From positions 1 to 58,201 of the forward strand of contig JACPHH010000012.1 of the NCBI GenBank assembly GCA_016188705.1: a DNA stretch of 58,201 nt, in the 5' to 3' direction. The stretch comes from Candidatus Peregrinibacteria bacterium. Its GTDB lineage: Bacteria > Patescibacteriota > Gracilibacteria > UBA1369 > JACRIC01. A program made the translations under genes and the position numbers. The stretch's first letter is position 1. The number at the start of each line of letters is the position of its first letter. Shown here piece by piece: positions 41,380-50,599 of this stretch. The notes under the pieces are model-generated. The model was given only the letters and a program-made list of their open reading frames with translations, had not been told where the DNA came from and searched no databases.

Positions 41380-42805
41380 ATCGTGAGCTCAAAAGTTTTT
41401 TGGTGATTTTTTTTGAAAGTTCAACGCCAGGCTGATTAAAGGCATCTATTTCAAAAAATTCTCCCAAAAATGCGGTCGCGGCTTCGAAAAGCATAAAAAG
41501 CGATCCGAGGTGATATTCGTCAACTCGATCAATTTCGAGAGTAATACAAGGACGATGATTTCGCGTCAAGGATTGCAAAGTCCCTTCCATCTCCGTATGC
41601 ATGAGTTTCTGAAAAGTTACATTTTTTAAATACTTCGAATCTTCAGAATTACCAAGGCATGGAGGTGGCTGAGGCGCCTTGGGGATGACCATATCCACCC
41701 CAAAATCATTCACTTTAATGAACATAAAAAATTTATCGTTCGGGCCTTCGTTATAAAGCTGGCTTTGCGAATGCTGATCCGTGACACCCAGCGCGCGAAC
41801 AGGAGTGAGGCCGACATTCATTGTTTTGATGTTTTTCCCTTTGCCATGAATTTTTATTTTCCCGATACTTTCCGCCAAAAGTTGACGAAACCAATCCGAA
41901 AAACGAATAAGCCGCTGGGAGTACGGCATGAGCACGTTTATACTCTTTCCTTTTTTACCGAGAAGGTACTGAATCGCCGCTAATTGAAAAGCGAGGTTTT
42001 TTTCAAAATCAGTTTTTAAAAAAAGATCACGCATATCTTTTGCGCCTTGCAGAAGCCTTTTTATGTCAATGCCGATAAGTCGCGCCGGCACAAGTCCGAC
42101 TGGCGACAGTACCGAAAAACGACCTCCGACATTGTGAGGAATATCAAATGTCTTGATGCCATTTTTTTTTGAGATTTCCGAAAATGCCACCTTTTTCCGC
42201 AACCCTACTTTTTTCGGATCCGTAATGAATACGAAATGTTCATGTATTTTTCCTCCTTTTTTTTTCAAATACTCCTCGCACTTTTTTCGAAAGTAAAAAT
42301 ATTGCGCCAGCGTTTCCGGAGTCGTCGCGGATTTTGTCACGACAATAAAAAGCGTTTTTGAATATTCAATCAAGTCTTCCACGTGAGAAATCAAAATCGG
42401 ATCAATATTATCAATAACGTGAAGTCTCGGCATTCGCGTGTCATGTTTCTTTTTTTGATTCTGCGTATCAGCGCCGTTTATCGAAGTAATTCCTGTCGAT
42501 ATAATTCTGGAATATTCATTTTCAAAGAAATGTTTAAGGCTTTGCTGAATACAAAGCGTGCCGAGCGCCGATCCTCCTATTCCAAGCACTACGATGTCAT
42601 CAAAACGACCTTTTGTTTCCGACGCGAAATGCTCAATTTTCGCGATCATTTCCGTGTCGTCGATGACCGCGAAAAAGCCCTGATTTCGCGCGTGAATATT
42701 TTTTAAAAATTGCGGTATTCGCGACTGCGCCGTTTTCAATTCGTCTTGTTTAAGTCCGTGACTCTCTCCTATTTGAAAGAGGCGATCAATGCAAAATGAA
42801 ATCAT
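41378..42805 (-). CDS. pgi: Glucose-6-phosphate isomerase
   Basis: Interconverts glucose-6-phosphate and fructose-6-phosphate, joining glycolysis to the pentose phosphate route. 475 residues of the Gram-positive-like PGI group. VVLGIGGSALG (phosphosugar SIS motif), VTKSATTPETL, NVGGRFSVLSPVG with the catalytic Arg, TDQHSQSQLYNEGP and a C-terminal Lys region. An Asn/Gln/Lys-rich insertion of about 15 residues (NGADTQNQKKKHDTR) lies after the SIS motif. Its stop overlaps the end of a palindromic repeat by 2 bp. Confidence 0.93.
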   Translation of the reverse strand: MISFCIDRLFQIGESHGLKQDELKTAQSRIPQFLKNIHARNQGFFAVIDDTEMIAKIEHFASETKGRFDDIVVLGIGGSALGTLCIQQSLKHFFENEYSRIISTGITSINGADTQNQKKKHDTRMPRLHVIDNIDPILISHVEDLIEYSKTLFIVVTKSATTPETLAQYFYFRKKCEEYLKKKGGKIHEHFVFITDPKKVGLRKKVAFSEISKKNGIKTFDIPHNVGGRFSVLSPVGLVPARLIGIDIKRLLQGAKDMRDLFLKTDFEKNLAFQLAAIQYLLGKKGKSINVLMPYSQRLIRFSDWFRQLLAESIGKIKIHGKGKNIKTMNVGLTPVRALGVTDQHSQSQLYNEGPNDKFFMFIKVNDFGVDMVIPKAPQPPPCLGNSEDSKYLKNVTFQKLMHTEMEGTLQSLTRNHRPCITLEIDRVDEYHLGSLFMLFEAATAFLGEFFEIDAFNQPGVELSKKITKKLLSSR

Positions 42806-42881
42806 GAATATTAAAAAGATTTTTCCCTCATGATTATCGCAGATTTTTTTAGCACGTAAAGCTTTTCCTTAATGAAGGAAC

Positions 42882-43535
42882 CTATTTTTGCAATTTTTTT
42901 ACTTTTTCCCAGTCATTTTGAAACATTGTAATACCTTTATCGGTCAAAGGGTGGTGAATGAGTTTTTCTAAAATTTCCGGCGGCATGGTGCAAATATCGG
43001 CACCGATCAAAGCCGCTTCAACGACGTGTCTTGGATGACGCACGCTTGCCACGAGTACTTTTGTTTTATAGCCGTAATTTCGATATATTTGGACAATTTC
43101 ACCGACGACATTCATGCCATCTTCGCCAATATCATCGAGTCGGCCGATAAAAGGACTGACCAAAGTTGCTCCCGATTTTGCCGCGAGCAGAGCCTGCGCC
43201 GAGGAAAACGCGAGTGTCATATTTGTGCGTATGCCTTCTTTTTTTAAAATTTGAACCGCCTGAAGACCCTCCGCCGTCATCGGAACTTTTACATAGACAT
43301 TTTTGTGCCATTTCGAATAACGACGCGCTTCCTTGAGCATGCCGTCGAGATCAGTCGCGATGACTTCCGAACTGATCGAACCATTAACCACTTCCGCAAT
43401 TTCCTTAATGCGTTTTTCGAGAGACACCCCTTCTTTGGCTATAAGAGAGGGATTCGTGGTTACTCCATCGACCATGCCCCAGGCGGCATATTTTTTAATG
43501 GCTTCAAGATTAGCGGTGTCGAGAAAAAATTGCAT
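42882..43535 (-). CDS. tal: Transaldolase (TalC/FSA-like short type)
   Basis: 217 residues. FLDTANLEAIKKYAAWGMVDGVTTNPSL is the short transaldolase signature, and the Schiff-base Lys is K83 in NVYVKVP. It shows GIRTNMTLAFSSAQALLAAKSGATLVSPFIGRLDD and the C-terminal ADICTMPPEIL. Proteins of this length can be true transaldolases (MipB/TalC) or fructose-6-phosphate aldolases. Next to tkt, pgi, gnd and zwf, transaldolase is the better inference. Confidence 0.9.
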   Translation of the reverse strand: MQFFLDTANLEAIKKYAAWGMVDGVTTNPSLIAKEGVSLEKRIKEIAEVVNGSISSEVIATDLDGMLKEARRYSKWHKNVYVKVPMTAEGLQAVQILKKEGIRTNMTLAFSSAQALLAAKSGATLVSPFIGRLDDIGEDGMNVVGEIVQIYRNYGYKTKVLVASVRHPRHVVEAALIGADICTMPPEILEKLIHHPLTDKGITMFQNDWEKVKKLQK

Positions 43536-43552
43536 ATTTTTTTAAAAAAAAT

Positions 43553-44599
43553 TTAATCCCAGTTGAGGGCGCCGGTTTGGTATTCATTCACGCGAGTTTC
43601 GAAGAAATTTTTTTCCTTTTTAAGATCAATAATTTCACTCATCCAAGGAAATGGATTCGCCGTGTCGTACTGCTTAGGCAGGCCGATTCGTTCGAGCCGT
43701 CTGTCGGCAATATATTCGAGATACTGACGAATAATGTCCGCCCTCATTCCAAGAATGCCGCGAGGAAGACAATCGAGCGTATACGCATATTCCAGCTCGA
43801 CGCCCTGCTTTATATTTTCCACAATCGTATTTTTAAAATCCTGCGTCCAAATTTCCGGATTTTCTTCCACGATAGCGTTAATGAGATCGGCCCCAAACGC
43901 CAGATGCACGGTTTCATCGCGGAGGATGTACTGAAATTGCTCACCAACTCCGACCATTTTATTTTGACGAAGCATGGAAAGCATCATGGCAAAGCCAGCG
44001 TAGAAAAAAATACCCTCCATAATAACGTAAAATCCAACGAGGTCATGCACAAAACGTTGAATATTTTTCGTACCAACGGTTGAAAAATTCGGATCAAGAA
44101 TGGATTTTGTCATATTGATCACAAAATCGTCTTTATTTTTAATACTGGGAATTTTGATGTACATGTTGTAAATGTCGTCGGGATCAAGCCCAAGCGAGTC
44201 ACAACAATAAATAAACGTATCGGTGTGAACCGCCTCTTCATACGCCTGGCGAAGGAGGTACTGACGGCACTCGGGATTGGTAATATGGCGATAAATCGTA
44301 AGCACAATATTGTTGGCCGTGAGGCTTTCCGCTGTTGAAAAAAAGCCGAGATTCCAAAGGATCATTCGTCGCTCGTCATCGGAAAGGTCGTCTTTCCTCT
44401 TCCAAAGCTCTATATCGCCCTGCATCGGCACTTCCTCAGGCGTCCAGTTATTCGCCACTCCCGTTTTGTAGTGAACGCGAGCCCATGGATATTGAAACGG
44501 AAGAATTTTATTTGGATCCGTCACCGCGCAATTGAGCAGGCGTTTTTTTTCTAAACCTTGATGCTTTCGGGAAGCGATTTGTGTATTTTGAATGTCCAT
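43553..44599 (-). CDS. nrdB: Ribonucleotide reductase class I beta subunit, class Ic-like
   Basis: 348 residues. Supplies the radical for NrdA. Metal ligands: E91, E122, H125, E195, E229 and H232. These match the Chlamydia trachomatis R2 ligands (E89, E120, H123, E193, E227, H230) with a constant offset of two. The residue in the radical Tyr position is F129, as in the Mn/Fe class Ic enzyme (F127), and the first ligand is Glu rather than Asp, also as in class Ic. Y131 is near but two residues off. The C-terminal tail (YQTGALNWD) fits docking to NrdA. Cofactor inferred from residues, not measured. Confidence 0.92.
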   Translation of the reverse strand: MDIQNTQIASRKHQGLEKKRLLNCAVTDPNKILPFQYPWARVHYKTGVANNWTPEEVPMQGDIELWKRKDDLSDDERRMILWNLGFFSTAESLTANNIVLTIYRHITNPECRQYLLRQAYEEAVHTDTFIYCCDSLGLDPDDIYNMYIKIPSIKNKDDFVINMTKSILDPNFSTVGTKNIQRFVHDLVGFYVIMEGIFFYAGFAMMLSMLRQNKMVGVGEQFQYILRDETVHLAFGADLINAIVEENPEIWTQDFKNTIVENIKQGVELEYAYTLDCLPRGILGMRADIIRQYLEYIADRRLERIGLPKQYDTANPFPWMSEIIDLKKEKNFFETRVNEYQTGALNWD

Positions 44600-44649
44600 A
44601 AAAGTGTAAAAATGAATAGAAATAAGGGATGGCCGTTGGAGCGGCAGGG

Positions 44650-44740
44650 AGAAAAGATTTGCCGCTGGCGCGACAGAGAGAGAAGATTTGCCGCTAACGC
44701 GGCTCTTCTTCGCTTTGAGGGAGAGAAGATTGCCGATTTC
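44650..44740. repeat. Short tandem repeats between nrdA and nrdB
   Basis: Three imperfect units of agagaagatttgccgctaac type in the 156-bp gap, GC-richer than the surroundings. No function seen. Confidence 0.4.
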
Positions 44741-44755
44741 GCTTCGCTCATCGGC

Positions 44756-47700
44756 TTATTGGCACGACTCACAGTCAGGGTCGTTGATTTTGCATGCAGC
44801 AATCACCTTACTCGCATGATTGGCTTCAGTAAAGAGTGGCTGCTCATGTGTCATTTGAACACTTTCTTCCTGCGTTACATTGATCAAATTTGGAAACATC
44901 GCCGTATTCGCCGTGGGTTCATGAATCGGCTGGTGTTGTCGTTCAAGCGACAACGTGCTTTTTTCAATACCGGAAGCCGCGAGTGAACGGAGATAATACG
45001 TCGTTTTCAAACCCAAACTCCAGGCATATTGATACACATTCGCGATCTTTTTTCCCGAAGTTCCTTTGATGAAAACATTGAGCGATTGGCTTTGATCAAT
45101 CCATTTTCCGCGATGAGCCGTTACTTTCATGAGATGCTGTTCATCAATGTCAAACGTTTCCTTGTATTTATCTCTTAATTTTCTTGGAATGACGTCGATA
45201 TTTTGAATATTTCCATCATTTCTCTTGATTTCATCCGACATTTCCTGGTTCCAAAGCCCGATTTTTTTCAAATCTTCCACCAAATACGGATTATTAATCG
45301 TAAATTCGCCGCTCATATTCGATTTCACATAGAGATTTTTATAAATTGGTTCAATCGATGGAAAACAACCGGCGATATTCGAAATTGTCGCGGTCGGAGC
45401 AATGGCCATGCAATTTGAATTTCTCATCCCGTACTTTTTTACAGCGTCGCGAACAGGCTTCCAATCGAGCTTTGAACCGCGCGCCACGTCAATTTTTTCA
45501 CCGCGCTCCTCTTCCAAAAGATCAAGAGTATCCATTGGAAATAATCCGCGATCCCATTTGGAACCCTTGAATGTCGAGTAAACGCCACGCTCTTTGGCAA
45601 GTTCCAAAGATGCCACAATCACGTAGTAGGAAATAACTTCCATGCTTTCATCGGCGAATTCAATGGCTTGTTCCGAATCAAAATTAATGTCCAGCATATA
45701 GAGCGCGTCCTGAAAACCCATAATTCCAAGACCAACAGGCCGATGTTTGAGATTGGAATTTTTTGCTTCTATCGTTGGGTAAAAGTTGATGTCAATCACG
45801 TTATCGAGCATTCTCATCGCCACTCGAACCGTGTCCTCGATGAGTTCTTTGTCGAGAATATTTTTTGAAGTTTGCTCCCGCGAATGACTCATGTTTTCCG
45901 CATGTTGCGCATTTTTCAAACGACTGATTTCTTCCTGATCGCTCACATTTTCCGGGTGGTTCATTACCTTTTTTTCGTCATTCATTGACCGAATATGTTT
46001 GGCTAAATTCACCGAGCCGAGGTTGCAAACAGCGGTTTCTTCCGCGGAAGTATTGAGGGTTATTTCCGTGCAAAGATTTGAAGAATGGACAACTCCGACA
46101 TGATCCTGAGGAGAACGAATATTGCACGGATCCTTAAAAGTAATCCAAGGATGGCCGGTTTCAAAAAGCATGGAAACCATTTTCCGCCACAAATCGACGG
46201 CTTTTATTTTTTTAAAAAGATGCATTTTCCCTTCATCGGCCATTTTTTCATATTCACAATAACGTTTTTCAAAAGCCTTTCCATAAAGGTCATGTAAATC
46301 CGGCACTTCGTCCGTTGAAAAAAGCGTCCAATCTCCAAAATCCCGAACGCGTTTCATGAAAAGATCAGGAATCCAATTCGATGTATTCATGTCATGGGTT
46401 CTACGTCGTTCATCACCGGTATTTTTTCGAAGTTCGAGGTAATCTTCGATGTCGTAATGCCAAGTTTCAAGGTAAGCGCAGGTCGCGCCGCGACGACGAC
46501 CGCTTCGATTAATGGCCACGGTCGTATCATTCGCGATTTTAAGGAATGGAATAACGCCTTGGCTTTCAACGCCGGTTCCTTTTATAGGCGAGCCTGTTCC
46601 GCGAATCGAGGTCCAGTCATTTCCAAGTCCGCCCGACCATTTCGAAAGCTGGGCATTGTCGCCGATGCACTTAAAAATGTGTTCGAGCGAATCGCTGACG
46701 GTGGTTAGATAACAGGAACTAAGCTGCGGATGCGTTGTGCCTGAGTGGAAAAGCGTCGGTGTCGACGGCACGAATCGCAGCGTTGAAATGACATGATAAA
46801 ATTTGATGGCTGCTTCTTCTTTTTTATCTTCCATGATCGAGAGTCCCATGGCTACGCGCATCCAAAAAGCCTGAAGAGTTTCCAAAATTTCCTTTGTTTC
46901 GGGATTGCGCACAAAATATCGGTCGTAGAGAGTCTGCGCGCCCAGATACATGAGCAAATTGTCACGTTCGATTTCAAGGGCGCCGGCGAGACGCGGAAGG
47001 TCGAAGGAGAGGAGAATGGGGTCAAGTCTTTTTATTTCTACTCCATTTTTTATATTTTGAATAAATGCTTCTCGATACTGACTCTGCCATTTTTTATAAT
47101 CAACTGTATCTCGGCCAATGACTTCCTTATTGAGAACATTCAAAAGCAGCCGTCCGGCCAAATAAGAATACGCAGGGTCTTTTTCGATCATGGAGCGCGC
47201 CGCCATGATAAGAGCCTGAGAAATTTCGGAAGTTTTGATACCTTCGAAGAGATTTTTTTGACACAAGTAAAGTAGGGTATCAATGTCAAAAATTTCAAAT
47301 GCGTTTTTCAGGTTTTCATGTTCTTCAATAGGTTTTGTAAGCGATTTTTTGAGTTTTTCAAGATCAAATGTTTCCGTTTTTCCAGAACGTTTTGTCACGG
47401 AAAGCTCATTTTTTTCAATTTTTTCGAGTATATCCTTCTTTTCTTCCTCGCGTTTTTTTATATGTTCGTATCGATAGAGAATATAGGCTTTTGCAACATC
47501 AAAAAAGCCTTCTTCCATCATTACTTTTTCCACAATATTTTGCACATCTTCGACATTCGGAGTACGAGGTATTGACCTTTTAGATGCCACTACGTTGATC
47601 TCCTCCGAAAACAATTGTTCAATATGTTTGACGACATGATCAGTTATTTTTTGAAGGAGATTGCTATCAATTCCTCCTCGTACCGCCAAAAACGCCTTTT

Positions 47701-47782
47701 CGACTGCTCTCGTAATTTTTTCGGCATGAAAATCGACTATTTCGCCATTTCGTTTTTTTATTTTTTCAATTTTTTTTATCAT
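44756..47782 (-). CDS. nrdA: Ribonucleotide reductase class I alpha subunit
   Basis: 1008 residues. Reduces ribonucleoside diphosphates. Two N-terminal ATP-cone domains (about 4-95 and 126-215), then the ten-stranded barrel. Substrate and active-site motifs: STPTLFHSGTTHPQLSSCYL, the finger loop NLCTEI, AVCNLGSVNLAKHI, and MAIAPTATISNIAG. The radical-transfer Tyr pair lies in KTTYYLRS, and the C-terminal redox pair CESC ends the protein. An extra segment at about 594-639, rich in Glu, Lys, Asn and Ser and without homology, splits the region before MLDNVIDINFYP. Double ATP-cones suggest dATP control. Operon with nrdB. Confidence 0.95.
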   Translation of the reverse strand: MIKKIEKIKKRNGEIVDFHAEKITRAVEKAFLAVRGGIDSNLLQKITDHVVKHIEQLFSEEINVVASKRSIPRTPNVEDVQNIVEKVMMEEGFFDVAKAYILYRYEHIKKREEEKKDILEKIEKNELSVTKRSGKTETFDLEKLKKSLTKPIEEHENLKNAFEIFDIDTLLYLCQKNLFEGIKTSEISQALIMAARSMIEKDPAYSYLAGRLLLNVLNKEVIGRDTVDYKKWQSQYREAFIQNIKNGVEIKRLDPILLSFDLPRLAGALEIERDNLLMYLGAQTLYDRYFVRNPETKEILETLQAFWMRVAMGLSIMEDKKEEAAIKFYHVISTLRFVPSTPTLFHSGTTHPQLSSCYLTTVSDSLEHIFKCIGDNAQLSKWSGGLGNDWTSIRGTGSPIKGTGVESQGVIPFLKIANDTTVAINRSGRRRGATCAYLETWHYDIEDYLELRKNTGDERRRTHDMNTSNWIPDLFMKRVRDFGDWTLFSTDEVPDLHDLYGKAFEKRYCEYEKMADEGKMHLFKKIKAVDLWRKMVSMLFETGHPWITFKDPCNIRSPQDHVGVVHSSNLCTEITLNTSAEETAVCNLGSVNLAKHIRSMNDEKKVMNHPENVSDQEEISRLKNAQHAENMSHSREQTSKNILDKELIEDTVRVAMRMLDNVIDINFYPTIEAKNSNLKHRPVGLGIMGFQDALYMLDINFDSEQAIEFADESMEVISYYVIVASLELAKERGVYSTFKGSKWDRGLFPMDTLDLLEEERGEKIDVARGSKLDWKPVRDAVKKYGMRNSNCMAIAPTATISNIAGCFPSIEPIYKNLYVKSNMSGEFTINNPYLVEDLKKIGLWNQEMSDEIKRNDGNIQNIDVIPRKLRDKYKETFDIDEQHLMKVTAHRGKWIDQSQSLNVFIKGTSGKKIANVYQYAWSLGLKTTYYLRSLAASGIEKSTLSLERQHQPIHEPTANTAMFPNLINVTQEESVQMTHEQPLFTEANHASKVIAACKINDPDCESCQ

Positions 47783-48197
47783 GAGAGAAAAGGGATTAAA
47801 GGATGGGGAGACTAAGAGCTGTTTAAATTCGATTTTAATATGAGCCTAAAGATTCAATTTTCTTTCAAAAAATTCAAATTTCGCGTTAAATTCACTTTCC
47901 GCGTTCAAATTTTCCACCAAAAGTTCAAACTTTTCGCCAGAAAAAGACCTGTTTCCTGCCGAAAAAGCTTGGACTGATGAGGAAAACTCTCCTTGCTTTT
48001 AAAAATAGGGGTAAATTCATATTACCTTTTACAAAACTGAATGCAAAATTTTCGCTTTATAGAAAGCTTGATGAAAAATGAAAATATTGTTTCGATATAA
48101 AAAATTTTTGGAATCTGACGAAAAAATCGAAAAATGGGATAATGTACTTTTTTCTGTGGCTCAAAATGATTGTTTTCGTTTAATGTAAGAGCTGTTT
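47783..48197. other. 415-bp leader region upstream of nrdA
   Basis: No gene seen. The first part (about 47850-47945) holds repeated TTCAAA/TTCGCG motifs (ttcaaatttcgcgttaaatt, then ttccgcgttcaaattttcc). The remainder is AT-rich. I see no convincing NrdR boxes; a weak aaaatattgt near 48081 lacks the C and a partner. It could be a long 5' untranslated region of nrdA. Confidence 0.4.
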
Positions 48198-48719
48198 TTA
48201 TCTTTTTTTATAAAAAAGAAAATCGTATTTTAAATTTTTTTCCTTTTTTTGGGCGATTTTTTTGCATCGGAATTTTTTTTCAAAATCGTTTTCACTTTTA
48301 TTTTTTTCCAGAAAAGTATCGCATTCAAATGTTTTGTGAATTTTTGTCATGTAAATGCCAGAAAGATCGGGATGAGATAACGCCTCTTTAAAAATTTGCG
48401 CGCCGCCGATAATAAAAATCTTTTCAACTGTTTTGTCCTTACGCGATGCTGCGATTGCTTCATTCAAAGAATGAAAAACCTCCACCAAGGTCTTTGCGTT
48501 TGTGGCCGAATTTTGCAATTCGCAGTAGTAAGCATATTTATCAGGGGTTCCTTTAATATTCATCGATTCGGCTAATATTTTTTTGTTCTTCCGTTCTCTT
48601 GTTAAAATCGCATTTTTTCTTCCCGCAAGCGGCCGAAATTTTTCAGGAATCGATTCCCACGTTTTTCGGCCCATAATCACCATGTTTTGCTTCTTTGGGT
48701 CTTTCGTCGCAAGGGTCAT
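48198..48719 (-). pseudogene. folA: 5'-truncated dihydrofolate reductase
   Basis: 173 residues. From VIMGRKTWESIPEKFRPLAGRKNAILTRE onward it is clearly DHFR, through IFIIGGAQIFKEAL and the C-terminal strands. The first 30-35 residues of the fold are missing. They should carry the I-A-x-x-x-x-x-I-G, the PW loop and the catalytic Asp/Glu. Directly upstream in frame there is a stop four codons before the ATG, and the other two frames hold no DHFR-like sequence. The ATG overlaps the TGA of the NYN gene (ATGA). Residues about 56-74 come from a palindromic repeat. It is probably inactive, though translated, unless another protein completes it. Confidence 0.75.
48503..48554. repeat. AGGAACC-family repeat inside folA
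   Basis: On the minus strand aggaacccctgataaatatg followed by cttactactgcgaattgcaa, the left half of the 166-bp element. Read in frame as KGTPDKYAYYCELQNSATN. Confidence 0.75.
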
Positions 48720-49261
48720 GGCATCTCGTTATTTTCAAATACTTTCATGTCATCATGATTCATCAATAGAGAAGAGCTACACTCCTTAACCATCGCCAAA
48801 GACGGATGGTGAGAAAAACCAATATATTCGATTTGTTTTTTCATCTGTTTTACAAGTCGTATAGCGGGTATGAGATCGGTATCCGAACTCACCAAAAGAG
48901 CTTTTTGATATATTTTTTCGTTTGCGAGCTTATAAATATCGAGCGCGAGCCTTACGTCAACTCCTTTTTCTTTATATATTTCATTAAAATTTTGAATATG
49001 CCCTCGCACGATCTGAATATTTGGCAGAGTGCTCTTTAAATGCGTGAAAAATTTTTGCTGATTTTTATAGAGAGCCTCGCTTTTATCATTATTTTTTTCT
49101 CTTCTGATTTGTCCGACATAATAACCAATATAACTTGGTGAAATACCTTTAGTAAGCTTTAAAATAAATTTTAAAAAATTAAAACGACTGGTATTTTTTA
49201 TTTTCAGTTCCTTAAATTTACTATACAAGTTACTCCCATCTATGAAAACCGCTATTTTCAT
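48716..49261 (-). CDS. NYN-domain (LabA/YacP-like) putative ribonuclease
   Basis: 181 residues from ATG 49261; an upstream ATG at 49288 lies inside a terminator hairpin. The PIN-like NYN fold shows AVFIDGSNLY (metal-binding Asp and Asn), GVDVRLALDIYKLA (second Asp) and ALLVSSDTDLIPAIRLVKQ (third acidic site). These proteins are single-strand-specific RNases or nucleotide-binding regulators. The stop overlaps the start of truncated folA by 4 bp, so the two are translationally coupled. Confidence 0.75.
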   Translation of the reverse strand: MKIAVFIDGSNLYSKFKELKIKNTSRFNFLKFILKLTKGISPSYIGYYVGQIRREKNNDKSEALYKNQQKFFTHLKSTLPNIQIVRGHIQNFNEIYKEKGVDVRLALDIYKLANEKIYQKALLVSSDTDLIPAIRLVKQMKKQIEYIGFSHHPSLAMVKECSSSLLMNHDDMKVFENNEMP

Positions 49262-49273
49262 CTTTATTAAAAC

Positions 49274-49308
49274 AAAAAAACCCGTCATTACTTTACAATA
49301 AGGACGGG
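49274..49308 (-). terminator. Intrinsic terminator on the minus strand after thyA
   Basis: Stem CCCGTC/GACGGG with a 16-nt loop, followed on the minus strand by TTTTTTT. It lies between thyA and the NYN gene. Confidence 0.55.
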
Positions 49309-49411
49309 GGGATTAGCAACTTCATTCCGTGCAATGATACTAATCGAATCATATTCGTGTGTCAATTAATATATTAATCTATTTTTTTTGCTTTGTAAAG
49401 TTGAATCATAG

Positions 49412-49540
49412 TATGTGCCCACTGCTTTTTTTTGAAGAAATGGGGCGGGGATTACCATTTGAGCGCATAGCGAAGCGTAGCGAAAATGGAGTCCACGCCC
49501 CATTTCTATCTGAATAAAAAGTAACAGCGGTGGGCAAATA
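49412..49540. repeat. Repeat family C: 129-bp nested hairpin
   Basis: Outer arms tatgtgcccactgct and agcggtgggcaaata; inner arms gaaatggggcg (49437-49447) and cgccccatttc (49496-49506). Short relatives occur at 20699-20738 and 52644-52680. It occupies most of the gap between thyA and its terminator. Confidence 0.6.
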
Positions 49541-49555
49541 CGGATCATACGCTTT

Positions 49556-50494
49556 TTATACGGCAATCGGAAATTTAATAAATTTACAGTGCTGATAATC
49601 GGTGAGTTCAAAATCTTCCAGCTTCACATCCCAAATTGGCTTTTTCTTGAGTTTTAACCGAGGTAAGTCGTATGGTTTTCGCGTGAGCTGTTCCTTCAAA
49701 CCCTCAATGTGATTGAGGTAAATATGCGCGTCGCCAAGAGTATGGACGAAAATTCCAGGCGTTAGATCGCATTCTTGAGCCATCATCGTAAGAAGGGCCG
49801 AATAACTCGCGATATTATACGGCACTCCGAGCGCAATATCAGCGCTCCTCTGATACAATTGACAGTCGAGCCGGCCATTCACCACATAAAATTGGAAAAG
49901 CGTATGGCACGGAGGCAAAGCCATTTTTTCAATATCAGCCACATTCCAGCCGCTCACAATAATCCGTCTTGATTCCGGATGATTTTTTATGAGATCGATG
50001 GCGTTTTGTATTTGGTCAATGTGCCTTTTTTTATATATACCAATTTGTTCTAATGACCTTTTCCCCTTATCCATCTGAACTTGTAAAAGGTGAATGCCCT
50101 GATGATCCATTTCTTTCTGATTTATCCGTTTTTTTTTCTGATTTGTCGACTTCGTAGTAATATGCTCGATAGCGACAGGCTCGTATGTTTCCCATTTTCT
50201 CCACTGATAGCCATAAATCGGCCCAAGCTCTCCTTTTTCATCCGCCCAAAGATCCCAAATTGGAGTGTGCTGAGTGAGATCATCATGAATATTCGTCGAA
50301 CCACGCAAAAACCACAAAAGTTCGCGAATCACCGATTCAAAATTCACTTTTTTCGTTGTCACAAGCGGAAATCCTTCGCGCAAATCATATTTTTTTTGCA
50401 TTCCAAAAATCGAAATCGTCCCGGTTCCAGTCCTATCTTCGCGTTTTATGCCATGTTCCAATACTTCCGATACAAGTTCCAGATATTGCTTCAT
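49556..50494 (-). CDS. thyA: Thymidylate synthase ThyA
   Basis: Methylates dUMP to dTMP using methylene-THF, leaving dihydrofolate. 312 residues versus about 264 usually. Catalytic Cys in [12 protein letters not shown], dUMP-binding RRIIVSGWN and [21 protein letters not shown] are intact, as is the C-terminal FPIAV. About 45 extra residues rich in Lys/Gln ([16 protein letters not shown]...) lie between YGYQWRKW and RHIDQI. Because ThyA consumes reduced folate, an active DHFR is normally needed; the only folA in this window is truncated. Confidence 0.93.
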   Translation of the reverse strand: MKQYLELVSEVLEHGIKREDRTGTGTISIFGMQKKYDLREGFPLVTTKKVNFESVIRELLWFLRGSTNIHDDLTQHTPIWDLWADEKGELGPIYGYQWRKWETYEPVAIEHITTKSTNQKKKRINQKEMDHQGIHLLQVQMDKGKRSLEQIGIYKKRHIDQIQNAIDLIKNHPESRRIIVSGWNVADIEKMALPPCHTLFQFYVVNGRLDCQLYQRSADIALGVPYNIASYSALLTMMAQECDLTPGIFVHTLGDAHIYLNHIEGLKEQLTRKPYDLPRLKLKKKPIWDVKLEDFELTDYQHCKFIKFPIAV

Positions 50495-50599
50495 ACATGC
50501 TTTCGGTTATATTTTACACTTCATGAATTGCATTGCTCTATAAATGCTTTATCTGATGCGGGTTTTTCAGACATATTTTTTTTATCTAACGGCTTTCAA

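Noticed and set aside
48081-48097. Possible NrdR box upstream of nrdA (gaaaatattgttt)
   Set aside because: Two mismatches in the core including the conserved C, and no second box at about 32 bp.
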